Shown in pieces: positions 17,524-26,940 of a DNA stretch of 64,000 bases. Where the stretch lies: positions 415,906 through 479,905 of the forward strand of contig NZ_WOFE01000002.1 in the NCBI RefSeq assembly GCF_016881405.1, read 5' to 3'. Numbering within the stretch: position 1 is the stretch's first letter; every line of letters starts with the position of its first letter. This stretch comes from Deefgea chitinilytica. GTDB lineage: Bacteria; Pseudomonadota; Gammaproteobacteria; Burkholderiales; Chitinibacteraceae. The position numbers and the translations under genes are program-made. The notes under the pieces are model-generated. The model saw nothing but the letters and a program-made list of their open reading frames with translations. It made no database searches and had not been told where the DNA came from.

Positions 17524-19344
17524 ATGTTGCGAAAATTATCCTACTCCACTTTATTAGCCATCATCATCGGCTTGATTGCACTCGATTTTGCTTGGCTGAA
17601 TATCGGACTTATTATTGATCAGCGTTTTGGCGACGTATTGCAGCGCCAGCTGGCGCAATCTCGCCCTGCCAGCAACGACATTATCATCATCGATATTGAC
17701 CAAAAAAGCTTGGAAGAAATGAACGAAAAAGCAGAGAGCGGTAGTTGGCCTTGGCCGCGTTCGATTCATGGTGAAATGGTGCAATACATCGCAGCACAAA
17801 ACCCCAAAGCAATTGTATTTGATATTTTATTTAACGAACCAGACACCTTTCGACCTGAACACGACCAGATTCTGCAACAATCAATTGCTGACTTAAAAAA
17901 TGTCTATTTCCCCTATCAAAAATTACCCGATGGCGATGGCAAGAAACTTGCCGACTTACCAAAGTCACTAGGTATATTGCCAAATCCGAACGCTAACAAG
18001 GCAGCCAGAGCAACACTCCTGCTACCTAATGTAATCCAGCAAGAAAAATGGCAAGGTGGGCTGATTAATTTCAATGCCGATAGCGATGGAATAGGTCGCT
18101 ATTATCTGGCTCATGCAAATGTCGATGGTTGGCTAATTCCATCCTTACCAGACAAACTCGCTCGTGATTTTAACTGGCCAAAACATGATGCTGAGCGAAC
18201 TCGCCTGAACTGGCAAACAGGTAGGCAGCATATTCCATTTTCAGATGTTTACCTCGCCGCCAATAGCGAACAATCAAATCGTCCCGCTAATGAATTCAGC
18301 AATAAGATTGTGATTATTGGCACGGCTGCTCCCGGACTACAAGACCTACGCCCAACTTCGATGGGTCAGCTTTACCCTGGTGTAGAAATCCTTGCCACGG
18401 CGATTGATAACCGCAAACACGGTGATTGGCTGCGCGATGTACCGCGTATTTACTTCATCGTAGTAGCGCTGCTGTTGTGCAGTCTATTGGCGTGGGGCTT
18501 TGCAATTAATCTCAACACGATGACACTAGCGGCAAGCATGCTGGGTATATCGCTGCTGGCGGCACTGAGTATGTGGTTGGGGCTTAAACACTATTATTTC
18601 TTACCGCTCGCCTCGGCGATCGCTTGGGCGTGGCTGTATTTCTGGGTGGCGGCGCTGGTGTCGTATTTGGCCGAAAAAGCCACGCGTGAGCACGCGATTG
18701 CACTGTTTTCACGCTTTTTGGATTCACGCGTCGTTGGTGAACTGATTTCCAGTGGCGAAATTGATCTGCATAAACCGGCTGAAGCACGCGAAATCACTGT
18801 CTTATTCTCTGACATTCGTGGTTTTACTACCCTTTCCGAAAGCCACGATGCTGCGTATATTGTCCAACTACTCAATCGCTACTTCACCTTGCAGGTGGAA
18901 ATTATTTTCAAACACGGCGGCACTTTGGACAAGTTCATTGGCGATGCCATCATGGCCTTTTGGGGCGCGCCCGCGAACGATCCAGAGCATGCCCGACACG
19001 CGATTGAAGCCGCACTCGAAATGTCACAAGCTTTAGAACAATTCAAACTCGAGTTGAAAGATTTAAATGCTCATTTTGATGTCGGAATTGGCATTCACAC
19101 CGGTTCAGCCGTAGTGGGTTTTATCGGCTCCGAGTCGCGGCTCGATTACACTGTGATTGGTGACACAGTGAATTTATCCTCACGGATTGAAGGGCTAACC
19201 AAAGGCAAAGCACGAATCTTGGTATCTGACAGCACTCGCGCCGCTTGCGCAGAACATTTCAACTTTATTGAACACGGCAGCCATACTGTGAAAGGCCGTG
19301 AACAAGCTGTACAACTCTTTGAACCTCAGGAGAAAAACCAATGA
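17524..19344 (+). CDS. CHASE2-domain adenylate cyclase (class III)
   Basis: A 606-residue membrane protein. An N-terminal helix anchors a periplasmic CHASE2 sensor (SNDIIIIDIDQKSLEEM, then WPWPRSIHGEMVQYI). Three transmembrane segments follow (about residues 307-390), then a class III cyclase domain with metal site VLFSDIRGFTTLSE, TLDKFIGDAIMAFWG and DYTVIGDTVNLSSRIEG. The lysine in LDKF and the aspartate in the DYT segment fit ATP rather than GTP as substrate, so cAMP is the likely product. It is the first gene of a three-gene operon; the stop overlaps the next start by 4 bases. Confidence 0.9.
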   Translation: MLRKLSYSTLLAIIIGLIALDFAWLNIGLIIDQRFGDVLQRQLAQSRPASNDIIIIDIDQKSLEEMNEKAESGSWPWPRSIHGEMVQYIAAQNPKAIVFDILFNEPDTFRPEHDQILQQSIADLKNVYFPYQKLPDGDGKKLADLPKSLGILPNPNANKAARATLLLPNVIQQEKWQGGLINFNADSDGIGRYYLAHANVDGWLIPSLPDKLARDFNWPKHDAERTRLNWQTGRQHIPFSDVYLAANSEQSNRPANEFSNKIVIIGTAAPGLQDLRPTSMGQLYPGVEILATAIDNRKHGDWLRDVPRIYFIVVALLLCSLLAWGFAINLNTMTLAASMLGISLLAALSMWLGLKHYYFLPLASAIAWAWLYFWVAALVSYLAEKATREHAIALFSRFLDSRVVGELISSGEIDLHKPAEAREITVLFSDIRGFTTLSESHDAAYIVQLLNRYFTLQVEIIFKHGGTLDKFIGDAIMAFWGAPANDPEHARHAIEAALEMSQALEQFKLELKDLNAHFDVGIGIHTGSAVVGFIGSESRLDYTVIGDTVNLSSRIEGLTKGKARILVSDSTRAACAEHFNFIEHGSHTVKGREQAVQLFEPQEKNQ

Positions 19345-19859
19345 GGCCGCTTCTTCCCCTCGCATTTGTTTTAGTCAGTAGCAGTGTTTTAGCCCAATCG
19401 GGTACCGTAGTACGCAAAACAGATTTACGCGACAAACCGTTTCTCGATGCGGCCGTCATCGCGCCGATTGCCGCCAATACGCCGATTGAAATCCAAGCCA
19501 ATAAAGGCGCTTGGATGCAAGTCAAAGCTGCCAATGGTCAGGTAGGCTGGATTAAACTACTGAATGTACGCACCAGTGGCGGCGGCACCAATAGCAGCAG
19601 CCTCGCACTGGGTAATGTCATCAAAACGGGGTCTTCTGGCCAAACCGTAACAACAGGGGTTAAAGGACTATCAGCTGAACAAATTCGGCAAGCCGAACCC
19701 AACCCCGCTGAGGTAGAAAAAATGGATAGCTACGCCAGCACGCAAAGTGAAGCCACTCGCGCCGCCGTACAAGCCAAATTAATTCCGCAAGACGTCGCCG
19801 CACTCACCACCAGCACCAGTTCCGCCACCAGCGCACCAAGCAACGGGAGACGCCCATGA
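19341..19859 (+). CDS. Secreted bacterial SH3-like protein
   Basis: A 172-residue protein with a signal peptide (LLPLAFVLVSSSVLA-QS). An SH3-like domain spans roughly residues 22-75 (TDLRDKPFLDAAVIAPIAAN, then QVGWIKLLNVR), followed by a low-complexity Ser/Thr/Ala tail. SH3-like domains often bind cell-wall peptides. It shares 4-base overlaps with both the upstream adenylate cyclase and the downstream M48 peptidase, so the three are probably made together. The ligand is unknown. Confidence 0.75.
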   Translation: MRPLLPLAFVLVSSSVLAQSGTVVRKTDLRDKPFLDAAVIAPIAANTPIEIQANKGAWMQVKAANGQVGWIKLLNVRTSGGGTNSSSLALGNVIKTGSSGQTVTTGVKGLSAEQIRQAEPNPAEVEKMDSYASTQSEATRAAVQAKLIPQDVAALTTSTSSATSAPSNGRRP

Positions 19860-20719
19860 TCCGCTACTCACTCCGCCTCTTGCTAGTCAGCAGCCTATTG
19901 GCCGTGCCAGCGCATGCACTTGACTTGGGCAAATTACTGACCACAGAAAATATCGAATCAGTCGGTAAAATCCTCAATAACACCGTCGAAGCCAATAAAA
20001 CCATTACCCCACAGCAAGAAATTGTCATGGGGCAAGGCGTGATGGCGACTTTGCTTGGCGCAGCTCCGTTGGTCAAAGACCCTGCGCTACAAAAATACGT
20101 CAATCAAGTCGGTATGTGGGTCGCGGCGCAATCGGAACAGCCGAATTTAGGCTGGCGTTTTGGCGTGATGGACAGCCCGAATATCAACGCGTTTGCCGCT
20201 CCCGGCGGTTACATCTTAATTACCCGTGGGCTATGGGACCATATTCGTAGCGAAGCCGAACTCGCCGCAATTTTGGGGCATGAAATTACCCATGTACTCA
20301 AAAAAGACCAAATCGAAGCCATCAAAAGCACCAATCGCGGCGCGATTTATGAAGAATTATTGGTACTCGGCGTCAACAACAAGGTCAAAGGTGGCGGAAA
20401 AGAATTAGGCCGCAAAGCCGCCAAAGCCACGACTGAGGGTTTTTATATCAAAGGCCTCTCCAAGGACGCAGAATACCAAGCCGACATCGGCGGTATGGTG
20501 CTCGCTGCACGCGCCGGCTACAACCCATACGCAATGGTCAGTGTGCTACAAACACTAGGCAACGTTAGCCCAAGCGACACCGCTGTTGCGCTCTTTTTTA
20601 GCACGCACCCTAGCCCACAAGATCGGCTTGACCAAATCGACGCCAAGGTGGGCGATCAGCTGGAAAAATACGCCGAAGGGGTAGAAAACACCGCACGCTT
20701 TAGCAAACTGAAAAAATAA
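19856..20719 (+). CDS. Periplasmic M48-family metallopeptidase
   Basis: A 287-residue zinc peptidase with signal peptide (LLLVSSLLAVPAHA-LD). The zinc motif HEITH has His142, Glu143 and His146, and the third ligand glutamate is in SKDAEYQADIGG. The segment AFAAPGGYILITRGL is typical of the BepA/LoiP-like branch that degrades misassembled outer-membrane proteins; that function is inferred. There is no TPR extension, so it is shorter than BepA. It overlaps the SH3-like gene by 4 bases. Confidence 0.88.
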   Translation: MIRYSLRLLLVSSLLAVPAHALDLGKLLTTENIESVGKILNNTVEANKTITPQQEIVMGQGVMATLLGAAPLVKDPALQKYVNQVGMWVAAQSEQPNLGWRFGVMDSPNINAFAAPGGYILITRGLWDHIRSEAELAAILGHEITHVLKKDQIEAIKSTNRGAIYEELLVLGVNNKVKGGGKELGRKAAKATTEGFYIKGLSKDAEYQADIGGMVLAARAGYNPYAMVSVLQTLGNVSPSDTAVALFFSTHPSPQDRLDQIDAKVGDQLEKYAEGVENTARFSKLKK

Positions 20720-20743
20720 AGGCTTATCTAGCGCGTTTTAAAA

Positions 20744-20820
20744 ACACCCTCAGGGTGTGCAACAGCACCCTAGGGAAATCGAGGGTAAAAATCACGGCCG
20801 CCGCTGCATCGGGCGGCCGT
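20744..20820. other. Two hairpins between the M48 gene and pepP
   Basis: ACACCC/GGGTGT (20744-20758) forms a small stem, and ACGGCCGCC (20794-20802) pairs perfectly with GGCGGCCGT (20812-20820). The GC-rich stem is followed by ATAATTT rather than a long U-run, so it could be a weak terminator. TATAAT at 20820 could also be a -10 element for pepP, but no -35 is convincing. Confidence 0.4.
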
Positions 20821-20893
20821 ATAATTTCGCTACTTACCACCGTTAACCATATTCGCGGTGTTTTTCGCCCGACATTTACGATTCGGAGTTTCC

Positions 20894-22216
20894 ATGTCAG
20901 AACTCACCCCATCTGAATTAATCGCCGCTTGCACCGCTCGCCGTGCCTCCCTCGCCGCCCGTTTAGAGCCGGGGATTGTGATTGTGCCAACGACACAAGA
21001 AATCATCCGCAATGCCGACAGCACCTATCCGTTTCGCTTTGATTCTGGCTTTTACTATTTAACCGGCTTCACCGAGCCTGATGCAGTTTTTGTCCAAATC
21101 ATTGGCAACGATAAAGTCGAAAACATCCTGTTCTGCCGAGATAAAGACATTGAGCGCGAAATCTGGGATGGCTACCGCTATGGCCCTGCCGCTGCCGCGG
21201 CACAATTTGGTTTTGATGCTGCGTATCCAATTGAAGAGCTAGATAAGCGCATCGTCGACATGCTGAAAAATCAGCCGCGTATCTATTATCCGCTCGCCAA
21301 AGAAATGCGCTGGGATCGCCGCGTGAATCGCTGGTTGAGCGATGTGCGCGCCCTCGCTCGCACTGGCGTTGCAGCCCCAACAGCAGTACTCGACGTGCGC
21401 AGTGCGCTAGACGAAATGCGTCTTCTCAAAGACAACTATGAAATAGGTATCTTGCGTAAAGCAGGAAAAATTAACGCACAGGCGCATATACGTGCCATGA
21501 AGTTTGCTCAAGCCGGCCAAATGGAATATCAAGTCGAAGCCGAAATGCTGCACGACTATTACCGCCAAGGCAGCCGCTTCCCCGCCTATAGCAGCATCGT
21601 CGCCAGCGGTGCCAATAGCTGTGTGCTGCATTATGGCGAAAACAATGCCCGCATGAACGATGGCGATTTACTACTCATCGACGCTGGCTGCGAAATCGCC
21701 GGTTACGCCAGCGACATCACGCGTACCTTCCCCGTGAACGGTAAATTCACGCCAGCACAACGCGCCGTTTATGACATCACGCTCGCCGCACAAGAAGCGG
21801 CATTGGCAACGATTTTCCCCGGCAGCACATGGAATGCACCGCACGACGCAGCGGTTCGTGTATTAGCACAAGGTATGCTTGACCTAAAACTACTGACTGG
21901 TTCGCTCGATGAAGTACTGGAAAAAGAAACGTATCGCCAATTTTACATGCACCGCACCGGTCACTGGATGGGTTTGGACGTCCACGATTGCGGCGCGTAC
22001 AAAATCGATGGCGAATGGCGCAAGCTGCAAGCGGGTATGGTGATGACCGTTGAACCGGGCTTTTACATCCGCCCTGCCGCCAATGTGCCAAAAGAATTCG
22101 AAAACATCGGCATCCGTATTGAAGATGATGTTTTAGTCACAGACAACGGCTATGAAAATCTGACTCGTGATTGCCCGAAAACGGTGGCTGAGATTGAAGC
22201 GATAATGGCGAAGTAA
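20894..22216 (+). CDS. pepP: Xaa-Pro aminopeptidase PepP
   Basis: A 440-residue M24B peptidase that removes N-terminal residues preceding proline. The dimetal ligands are Asp263 (LLIDAGCE), Asp274 (ASDITR), His357 (TGHWMG), Glu387 (TVEPGF) and Glu410 (IRIEDD), giving the standard DDHEE set. The N-terminal creatinase-like domain is complete. The ATG at 20894 is preceded by CGGAGTT; length equals E. coli PepP (441). The gene order pepP-(small gene)-ubiH resembles the E. coli pepP-ubiH cluster. Confidence 0.95.
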   Translation: MSELTPSELIAACTARRASLAARLEPGIVIVPTTQEIIRNADSTYPFRFDSGFYYLTGFTEPDAVFVQIIGNDKVENILFCRDKDIEREIWDGYRYGPAAAAAQFGFDAAYPIEELDKRIVDMLKNQPRIYYPLAKEMRWDRRVNRWLSDVRALARTGVAAPTAVLDVRSALDEMRLLKDNYEIGILRKAGKINAQAHIRAMKFAQAGQMEYQVEAEMLHDYYRQGSRFPAYSSIVASGANSCVLHYGENNARMNDGDLLLIDAGCEIAGYASDITRTFPVNGKFTPAQRAVYDITLAAQEAALATIFPGSTWNAPHDAAVRVLAQGMLDLKLLTGSLDEVLEKETYRQFYMHRTGHWMGLDVHDCGAYKIDGEWRKLQAGMVMTVEPGFYIRPAANVPKEFENIGIRIEDDVLVTDNGYENLTRDCPKTVAEIEAIMAK

Positions 22217-22231
22217 ACCCAAGCTAGCCCT

Positions 22232-22573
22232 ATGAAAATACCAAAAATCAAGCCACAGCTTGCTCAATACTGCACCTGGATTTTGCTTTTACTTCAAGCA
22301 TGCCTCATTAGTATAAGTTGGTATTTGCATTGGTACGCAGGTAAGCTTTTTGACTACAAAACAGGCTCAAGCGGCGATTTTCAAGCCGCTGAAGCCTATA
22401 ACAGCATCTCAGCAATATTTTTCGCTATGTGGTTATCAACGATAATCATTGCGATCATACTGGGTGTGTTTTTCGAAGCAAAAAATAGAGAAACACTTTA
22501 TTTATTTGCGCTTGCTTTAATGCCGCTGGTTGAAATTATCATATTATTCATCGCAGGCCTTTTCAGTTATTAA
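22232..22573 (+). CDS. Small membrane protein of unknown function
   Basis: A 113-residue protein with three hydrophobic segments (WILLLLQACLISISWYLHW, AIFFAMWLSTIIIAIILGVF, LMPLVEIIILFIAGLF). It starts 16 bases after pepP and ends about 90 bases before ubiH, so it is likely cotranscribed. The ribosome site is poor. It is more AT-rich than its neighbours. I do not recognise a family and propose no function. Confidence 0.55.
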   Translation: MKIPKIKPQLAQYCTWILLLLQACLISISWYLHWYAGKLFDYKTGSSGDFQAAEAYNSISAIFFAMWLSTIIIAIILGVFFEAKNRETLYLFALALMPLVEIIILFIAGLFSY

Positions 22574-22660
22574 TCGGCAACACCGCGTTTTTCAGCGCCC
22601 GCCTAAGCCAGAGCGGGTAGAATTAAGCCTTCATCTTGCAATTGGCAATACAGGAATCTC

Positions 22661-23830
22661 ATGCTCGTCAGCAAACTCCCGCAACACGTTGATATTGTGA
22701 TCGTTGGTGGCGGCCCGGTTGGGGCGCTGCTGGCGCAGCGTTTGGTCAGTAGTGGTCATGATGCGCTCTTGGTCGAAGCCAAACATAGCGTGGGCAACGA
22801 TCCGCGCGCCTTGGCCATTGCCTACGCCAGCTCACAAACCTTAGCAGCCAATGGTTTATGGGATGAATCGCTGGGCGCTACGCCGATTACGCGAGTGCAT
22901 GTCTCGCAAGCGGGAACGTTGGGGCGCACTGAGCTCAACGCCGCGGAACTTGATTTACCGATGCTCGGCTCGGTGGTGAAGTACGAAAAGCTGGCGCAAT
23001 ACGCCTTCGATCAACTCAGCCATAATACGGTACGCTTGGCGCTGGGCGCAAAAGTGACGCAGATTCAGCGTTTGGCGCGCTTTGCTCATTTGACGCTAGA
23101 AACTGATTTAGGCGAGCAGCAAATATCGTGCCGCCTGGTGATTCTGGCGGATGGCGGACATTTACTGGCTCAACTCAACGACATCCAGCAAACCGTCAAG
23201 TCCTACGAACAACACGCGGTGTTGGCGACGTTGACTCCCAAGCATCCACACCAAGGTATTGCCTTTGAACGCTTTGCAGATGATGGCCCGCTGGCATTAC
23301 TCCCTACGGGTAATGATTACACCTTGGTCTGGACGCAAACACCCGAGCAAGCAGCTTCGCGCTTAACCTTATCGGATGCCAATTTTATCGCTGAAGTGGA
23401 GCAGCGTTTTGCTGGCCGCGTCACTGGCTTTACAGCAGTCAACGGTCGAGCTAGCTGGCCGCTGTCCCTAAAAACGGTCAACTCCGTGGTAGGCCAACGT
23501 GTCGTGTTAATTGGCAATGCTGCGCAAACTTTGCATCCGGTCGCAGGACAAGGCTTGAATTTAGGTTTACGCGATGCGGCAACGCTCGCCGATGTCTTGG
23601 CCGCTACGCCTGCGCGCGAACTCGGTGAAGCGACGAGCTTAGCGCGCTACGCCAAACTCCGAGCGCGCGACGCGGGCCTCGTTACTGCCGTGACCGATAG
23701 CTTGATTACCCTATTTGATTCATCCGCGCTGCCGCTCAAACACGCGCGTAGCTTGGGTTTGCTAGCAATGGATCAATGCAGTTGGCTGCGGCGCGGTTTT
23801 GCCGAACGGATGGTGTACGGCGCGCGCTGA
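22661..23830 (+). CDS. ubiH: FAD-dependent ubiquinone-biosynthesis hydroxylase (UbiH family)
   Basis: A 389-residue flavoprotein monooxygenase. The dinucleotide-binding motif IVGGGPVGALLA is near the N-terminus, and the FAD motif appears as IGNAAQTLHPVAGQGLNLGLRDA near residue 285. The family hydroxylates the ubiquinone ring using O2; synteny with pepP favours UbiH (2-octaprenyl-6-methoxyphenol hydroxylase), but UbiF/UbiI-like specificity cannot be excluded from sequence alone. A strong bidirectional terminator follows. Confidence 0.85.
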   Translation: MLVSKLPQHVDIVIVGGGPVGALLAQRLVSSGHDALLVEAKHSVGNDPRALAIAYASSQTLAANGLWDESLGATPITRVHVSQAGTLGRTELNAAELDLPMLGSVVKYEKLAQYAFDQLSHNTVRLALGAKVTQIQRLARFAHLTLETDLGEQQISCRLVILADGGHLLAQLNDIQQTVKSYEQHAVLATLTPKHPHQGIAFERFADDGPLALLPTGNDYTLVWTQTPEQAASRLTLSDANFIAEVEQRFAGRVTGFTAVNGRASWPLSLKTVNSVVGQRVVLIGNAAQTLHPVAGQGLNLGLRDAATLADVLAATPARELGEATSLARYAKLRARDAGLVTAVTDSLITLFDSSALPLKHARSLGLLAMDQCSWLRRGFAERMVYGAR

Positions 23831-23857
23831 TTCACACCGTCAATTGCTTAGCCATAA

Positions 23858-23888
23858 AAAAAACCGCAGCATTTGGCTGCGGTTTTTT
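23858..23888. terminator. Bidirectional terminator
   Basis: AAAAAACCGCAGC, loop ATTTG, GCTGCGGTTTTTT: a 13-bp perfect stem between the convergent ubiH and GAF-domain genes. Confidence 0.95.
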
Positions 23889-23898
23889 AATCCAACAC

Positions 23899-24402
23899 TT
23901 ATTTTTGCAAAATGGCAGGTGTTTTTTCAATTTCGCCGACCACCACTTTGGCCATATCCAGCAGCATTTCAACTTCTTGTGCAGTCATATCGCGCGGGCT
24001 GCGATCAATCAAACACAAAGTGCCCACATTCACGCCATTGCTCACCGTCAGCGGTGCACCAGCATAAAACCGGATATGCGGTTCGCCAGTCACCAAAGGA
24101 TTATCGGCAAAGCGTTCATCTGCTAATGCATCGTTGATGACCATCACTTCATTTTGCAAAATCGCATGACCGCAGAATGAGATATCGCGCGGCGTTTCCT
24201 TCGCATCCAAGCCGCAAATCGATTTAAACCATTGCCGATTGGTATCGACCAAACTGACCACTGCAATTTGTACCCGAAAAAAACTCGCAGCAGCTTTGGT
24301 TAGATTATCAAAACGCGATTCAGCGGGCGTGTCCAAAATCAAAAATTGCCGCAAAGTTTCAATTCGAAGCGCTTCGTTATCGGGCTGCGCTGGTGCTTGC
24401 AT
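23899..24402 (-). CDS. Stand-alone GAF-domain protein
   Basis: A 167-residue cytoplasmic protein that is essentially one GAF domain. The pattern ALRIETLRQFLILDTPAESRFDNLTKAA, then RQWFKSICGLDAKETPRDISFCGHAI and APLTVSNGVNVGTLCLIDR, is the standard arrangement in GAF sensors. No effector domain follows, so it likely binds a small ligand or partner protein. Its target is not evident from the neighbours. Confidence 0.85.
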   Translation of the reverse strand: MQAPAQPDNEALRIETLRQFLILDTPAESRFDNLTKAAASFFRVQIAVVSLVDTNRQWFKSICGLDAKETPRDISFCGHAILQNEVMVINDALADERFADNPLVTGEPHIRFYAGAPLTVSNGVNVGTLCLIDRSPRDMTAQEVEMLLDMAKVVVGEIEKTPAILQK

Positions 24403-24471
24403 TGATCAATCCAATAAAGTTAACTCACTTTTCGATTATAACTGCAAGCACCAATTCAGCAAATCACAAGT

Positions 24472-26844
24472 TTAATGACATGCACATCCTGCACCATGCG
24501 CAATCACCGGGTCTTGCTTGCGACTCTCGATGACGAGTGCTTTGCCTTCCGCCAGCGCGCTGCGTGCAGTCTGCGTCGCCTGCAACATATTGACTAAAGC
24601 GGCCTCTGTTTCTGGCCAAGCACGCGTTTTCAAACCGCAATCAGGATTGATCCATAAACGATCAGCGGGCACTACGTCGAGAGCCTTGGCAATCAACCGC
24701 AGCATTTCATTCACTGTCGGCACGCGTGGGCTATGAATATCGTAGACCCCTGGGCCAATTTCGTTCGGGTACTTAAATTCACCAAAAGCTTCCAATAGCT
24801 CCATATCCGACCGACTGGTTTCAATCGTAATCACATCGGCGTCCATCGCTGCGATTTCCGGCAAAATGTCGTTGAACTCCGAATAGCACATATGTGTGTG
24901 AATTTGCGTGTCGTTGGCGACGCCCGATGCCGAAATTCGGAAAGCTTCGCCCGCCCACGCCAAATAAGCGGCCCAGTGCGATTGTTTTAAGGGCAAGCCT
25001 TCACGAAACGCTGGCTCGTCGATTTGAATAATGCCAATGCCCGCGTTTTCCAAATCCACCACTTCATCGCGAATCGCCAACGCGATTTGCTGGCAAGTCA
25101 GCGAGCGCGGCTGATCGTCGCGCACGAACGACCATTGCAAAATTGTCACAGGCCCAGTCAACATGCCTTTCATCGGCTTGGCAGTCAGACTTTGCGCGTA
25201 GCTACTCCACGCCACCGTCATCGGCTGTGGGCGGCTGACATCGCCAAACAGCACGGGCGGTTTGACACAACGACTGCCGTAGCTTTGCACCCAGCCAAAT
25301 TGCGTAAAAGCAAATCCAGCTAATTGCTCACCAAAATACTCGACCATATCATTACGCTCGGCTTCGCCATGCACAGGAACATCAATACCAAGTTCATCTT
25401 GTTTGCGCACGACTAAAGCGATTTCAGCTTTCATCGCCGCATCGTAATCCGCTGCGCTTAACTTGCCTTGTTTAAATGCAGCACGTGCAGCGCGAATTTC
25501 GCTAGTTTGCGGGAACGAGCCAATCGTCGTGGTCGGCAATAGTGGCAAGTTAAAGCGAGCACGCTGCGCGGCTTGGCGAATTGCAAACGGCGAAATACGT
25601 TGGTCGGCATCGCTCGGCAATGCAGCTAAACGAGCGGCGACAGCGGGGTTGTGAATTCGTGGCGAACTGCGACGATGGGCTTGCGCTACGGCATTAGCCG
25701 CTAACTCAGCTGCCACAGCTTCACCATTCAGCGCGCGCTTTAATACGCTGATTTCAGCGAGTTTTTGTTTGGCAAACGCCAGCCAAGATTTCAGTTCTGT
25801 ATCTAGTTGCGTTTCTTGCGCCAAATCCACCGGTGTATGCAGTAAGGAGCACGACGGTGCAATCCAGAGGTATTGCCCTAAAAGCGTTTTAACCTCTTGG
25901 ATTGTCACCAATACCTTACCTAAATCAGCAGCCCAAATATTGCGGCCATCAATGACGCCGAGAGACAAAATTTTATTTCTTGGCCAAAGTGCGATAAACG
26001 CTGGCAATTGCTCCGGTGCGCGGACCAAGTCTAAATGCACGCCCGCCACCGGCAAATCAGCCAAAAGCTGCGCATGGCTTTCTACCGAATCAAAATAAGT
26101 CGCAACTAACACATTGAGGCCATGACCCGCCAAAGCTTGATAGGTAGGCGCAAATGCAGCAATCCATTCAGTTGGTAATTCCAAGCCCAAAATCGGTTCA
26201 TCCAATTGAATCTGCTTAACGCCTTTAGCGGCCAGCTTTTGCAGCACTTGGGTATATCTATCCAGTAATTTAGGCAAATGATCTAGCTTGCTATACCCCA
26301 GCTGTTTTGACTTTGCCAGCCACAAGAAGGTCAATGGACCGGGCAATACCGCTTTGACCGCATGGCCTTGGGTTTGCGCGTCATCGATTTCATGAAAAAA
26401 CCATTCGACGCCGCCATCAAACGTCGTTTCTGACGATAACTCGGGCACCAGATAGTGATAATTGGTATCGAAATACTTGGTCATTTCCAGCGCAGGCTGC
26501 GCCGCATTACCGCGCGCCAATTCAAAATATTGCGCGAGCGTTAACCGCTTGGCGTCAAAACCAAAGCGCGCGGGTAAGCAACCCAACAAGGCCGCGGCAT
26601 TCAAAATCTGGTCGTACCAGGCAAAGTCGCCCACGGTGACAAAATCCAAGCCTGCCTCAGCTTGCCAAGCCCAATGGCGGCGGCGCAGCGTTTGGCCGAC
26701 ATTCACCAACTCGGCTTCCGTGATTTCACCGCGCCAGAATTTTTCGGTGGCGAATTTCAACTCGCGCTGCGCACCGATACGCGGAAATCCTAAAATATGT
26801 GTTTTTACATTTTGAGGTACCGTTACATTATGAATTACTGTCAT
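24472..26844 (-). CDS. metE: Cobalamin-independent methionine synthase
   Basis: A 790-residue zinc enzyme transferring a methyl group from methyl-tetrahydropteroyl-triglutamate to homocysteine. The N-terminal barrel starts [16 protein letters not shown]; the catalytic barrel includes [27 protein letters not shown], the zinc-binding HMCYSEFND and NPDCGLKTR. It is about 37 residues longer than the E. coli enzyme, mostly a C-terminal tail ending HGAGCACH, an extra metal-binding-like motif. Two 49-bp elements lie inside the coding sequence. The ATG at 26844 is preceded by AAGGATG; MetR is encoded divergently. Confidence 0.96.
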   Translation of the reverse strand: MTVIHNVTVPQNVKTHILGFPRIGAQRELKFATEKFWRGEITEAELVNVGQTLRRRHWAWQAEAGLDFVTVGDFAWYDQILNAAALLGCLPARFGFDAKRLTLAQYFELARGNAAQPALEMTKYFDTNYHYLVPELSSETTFDGGVEWFFHEIDDAQTQGHAVKAVLPGPLTFLWLAKSKQLGYSKLDHLPKLLDRYTQVLQKLAAKGVKQIQLDEPILGLELPTEWIAAFAPTYQALAGHGLNVLVATYFDSVESHAQLLADLPVAGVHLDLVRAPEQLPAFIALWPRNKILSLGVIDGRNIWAADLGKVLVTIQEVKTLLGQYLWIAPSCSLLHTPVDLAQETQLDTELKSWLAFAKQKLAEISVLKRALNGEAVAAELAANAVAQAHRRSSPRIHNPAVAARLAALPSDADQRISPFAIRQAAQRARFNLPLLPTTTIGSFPQTSEIRAARAAFKQGKLSAADYDAAMKAEIALVVRKQDELGIDVPVHGEAERNDMVEYFGEQLAGFAFTQFGWVQSYGSRCVKPPVLFGDVSRPQPMTVAWSSYAQSLTAKPMKGMLTGPVTILQWSFVRDDQPRSLTCQQIALAIRDEVVDLENAGIGIIQIDEPAFREGLPLKQSHWAAYLAWAGEAFRISASGVANDTQIHTHMCYSEFNDILPEIAAMDADVITIETSRSDMELLEAFGEFKYPNEIGPGVYDIHSPRVPTVNEMLRLIAKALDVVPADRLWINPDCGLKTRAWPETEAALVNMLQATQTARSALAEGKALVIESRKQDPVIAHGAGCACH
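25868..25916. repeat. 49-bp RGGTAT/ATACCY element, copy D (inside metE)
   Basis: Ends AGGTATTG and CAATACCT pair over 8 bp. The encoded segment ([17 protein letters not shown] on the minus strand) aligns with the E. coli region before WVASSCSLLH, recalled from memory, with only about two extra residues. The copy is therefore embedded in ordinary coding sequence, not an added block. Confidence 0.75.
26250..26298. repeat. 49-bp RGGTAT/ATACCY element, copy E (inside metE)
   Basis: Ends GGGTATA and TATACCC pair over 7 bp. The encoded stretch ([17 protein letters not shown]) shows no length change relative to the recalled E. coli MetE. This is the second copy in the same gene, 334 bp from copy D. 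Confidence 0.75.
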
Positions 26845-26877
26845 TGCAAACATCCTTTTCCATGAATAGTGTTTGCA
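26845..26877 (-). promoter_or_regulatory. Inverted repeat spanning the metE ribosome-binding site
   Basis: On the metE mRNA, TGCAAAC pairs with GTTTGCA, the latter immediately preceding the ATG; AAGGA lies in the 19-nt loop. The pair could act as a translational hairpin or as an operator for the divergent LysR regulator MetR. I could not find a clean MetR consensus (TGAA-N5-TTCA) in the 96-bp metE-metR gap. Confidence 0.4.
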
Positions 26878-26940
26878 TGATACGGCTCCGAGCGATATGA
26901 TTACAGTTCATTATTTTCACAAAAAGCATGAGAAAAATTA

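Noticed and set aside
21445..21493. Possible 49-bp family member in pepP (AGGTAT ... ATACGT)
   Set aside because: One end mismatch, no extended arms, ordinary coding sequence; could be chance.
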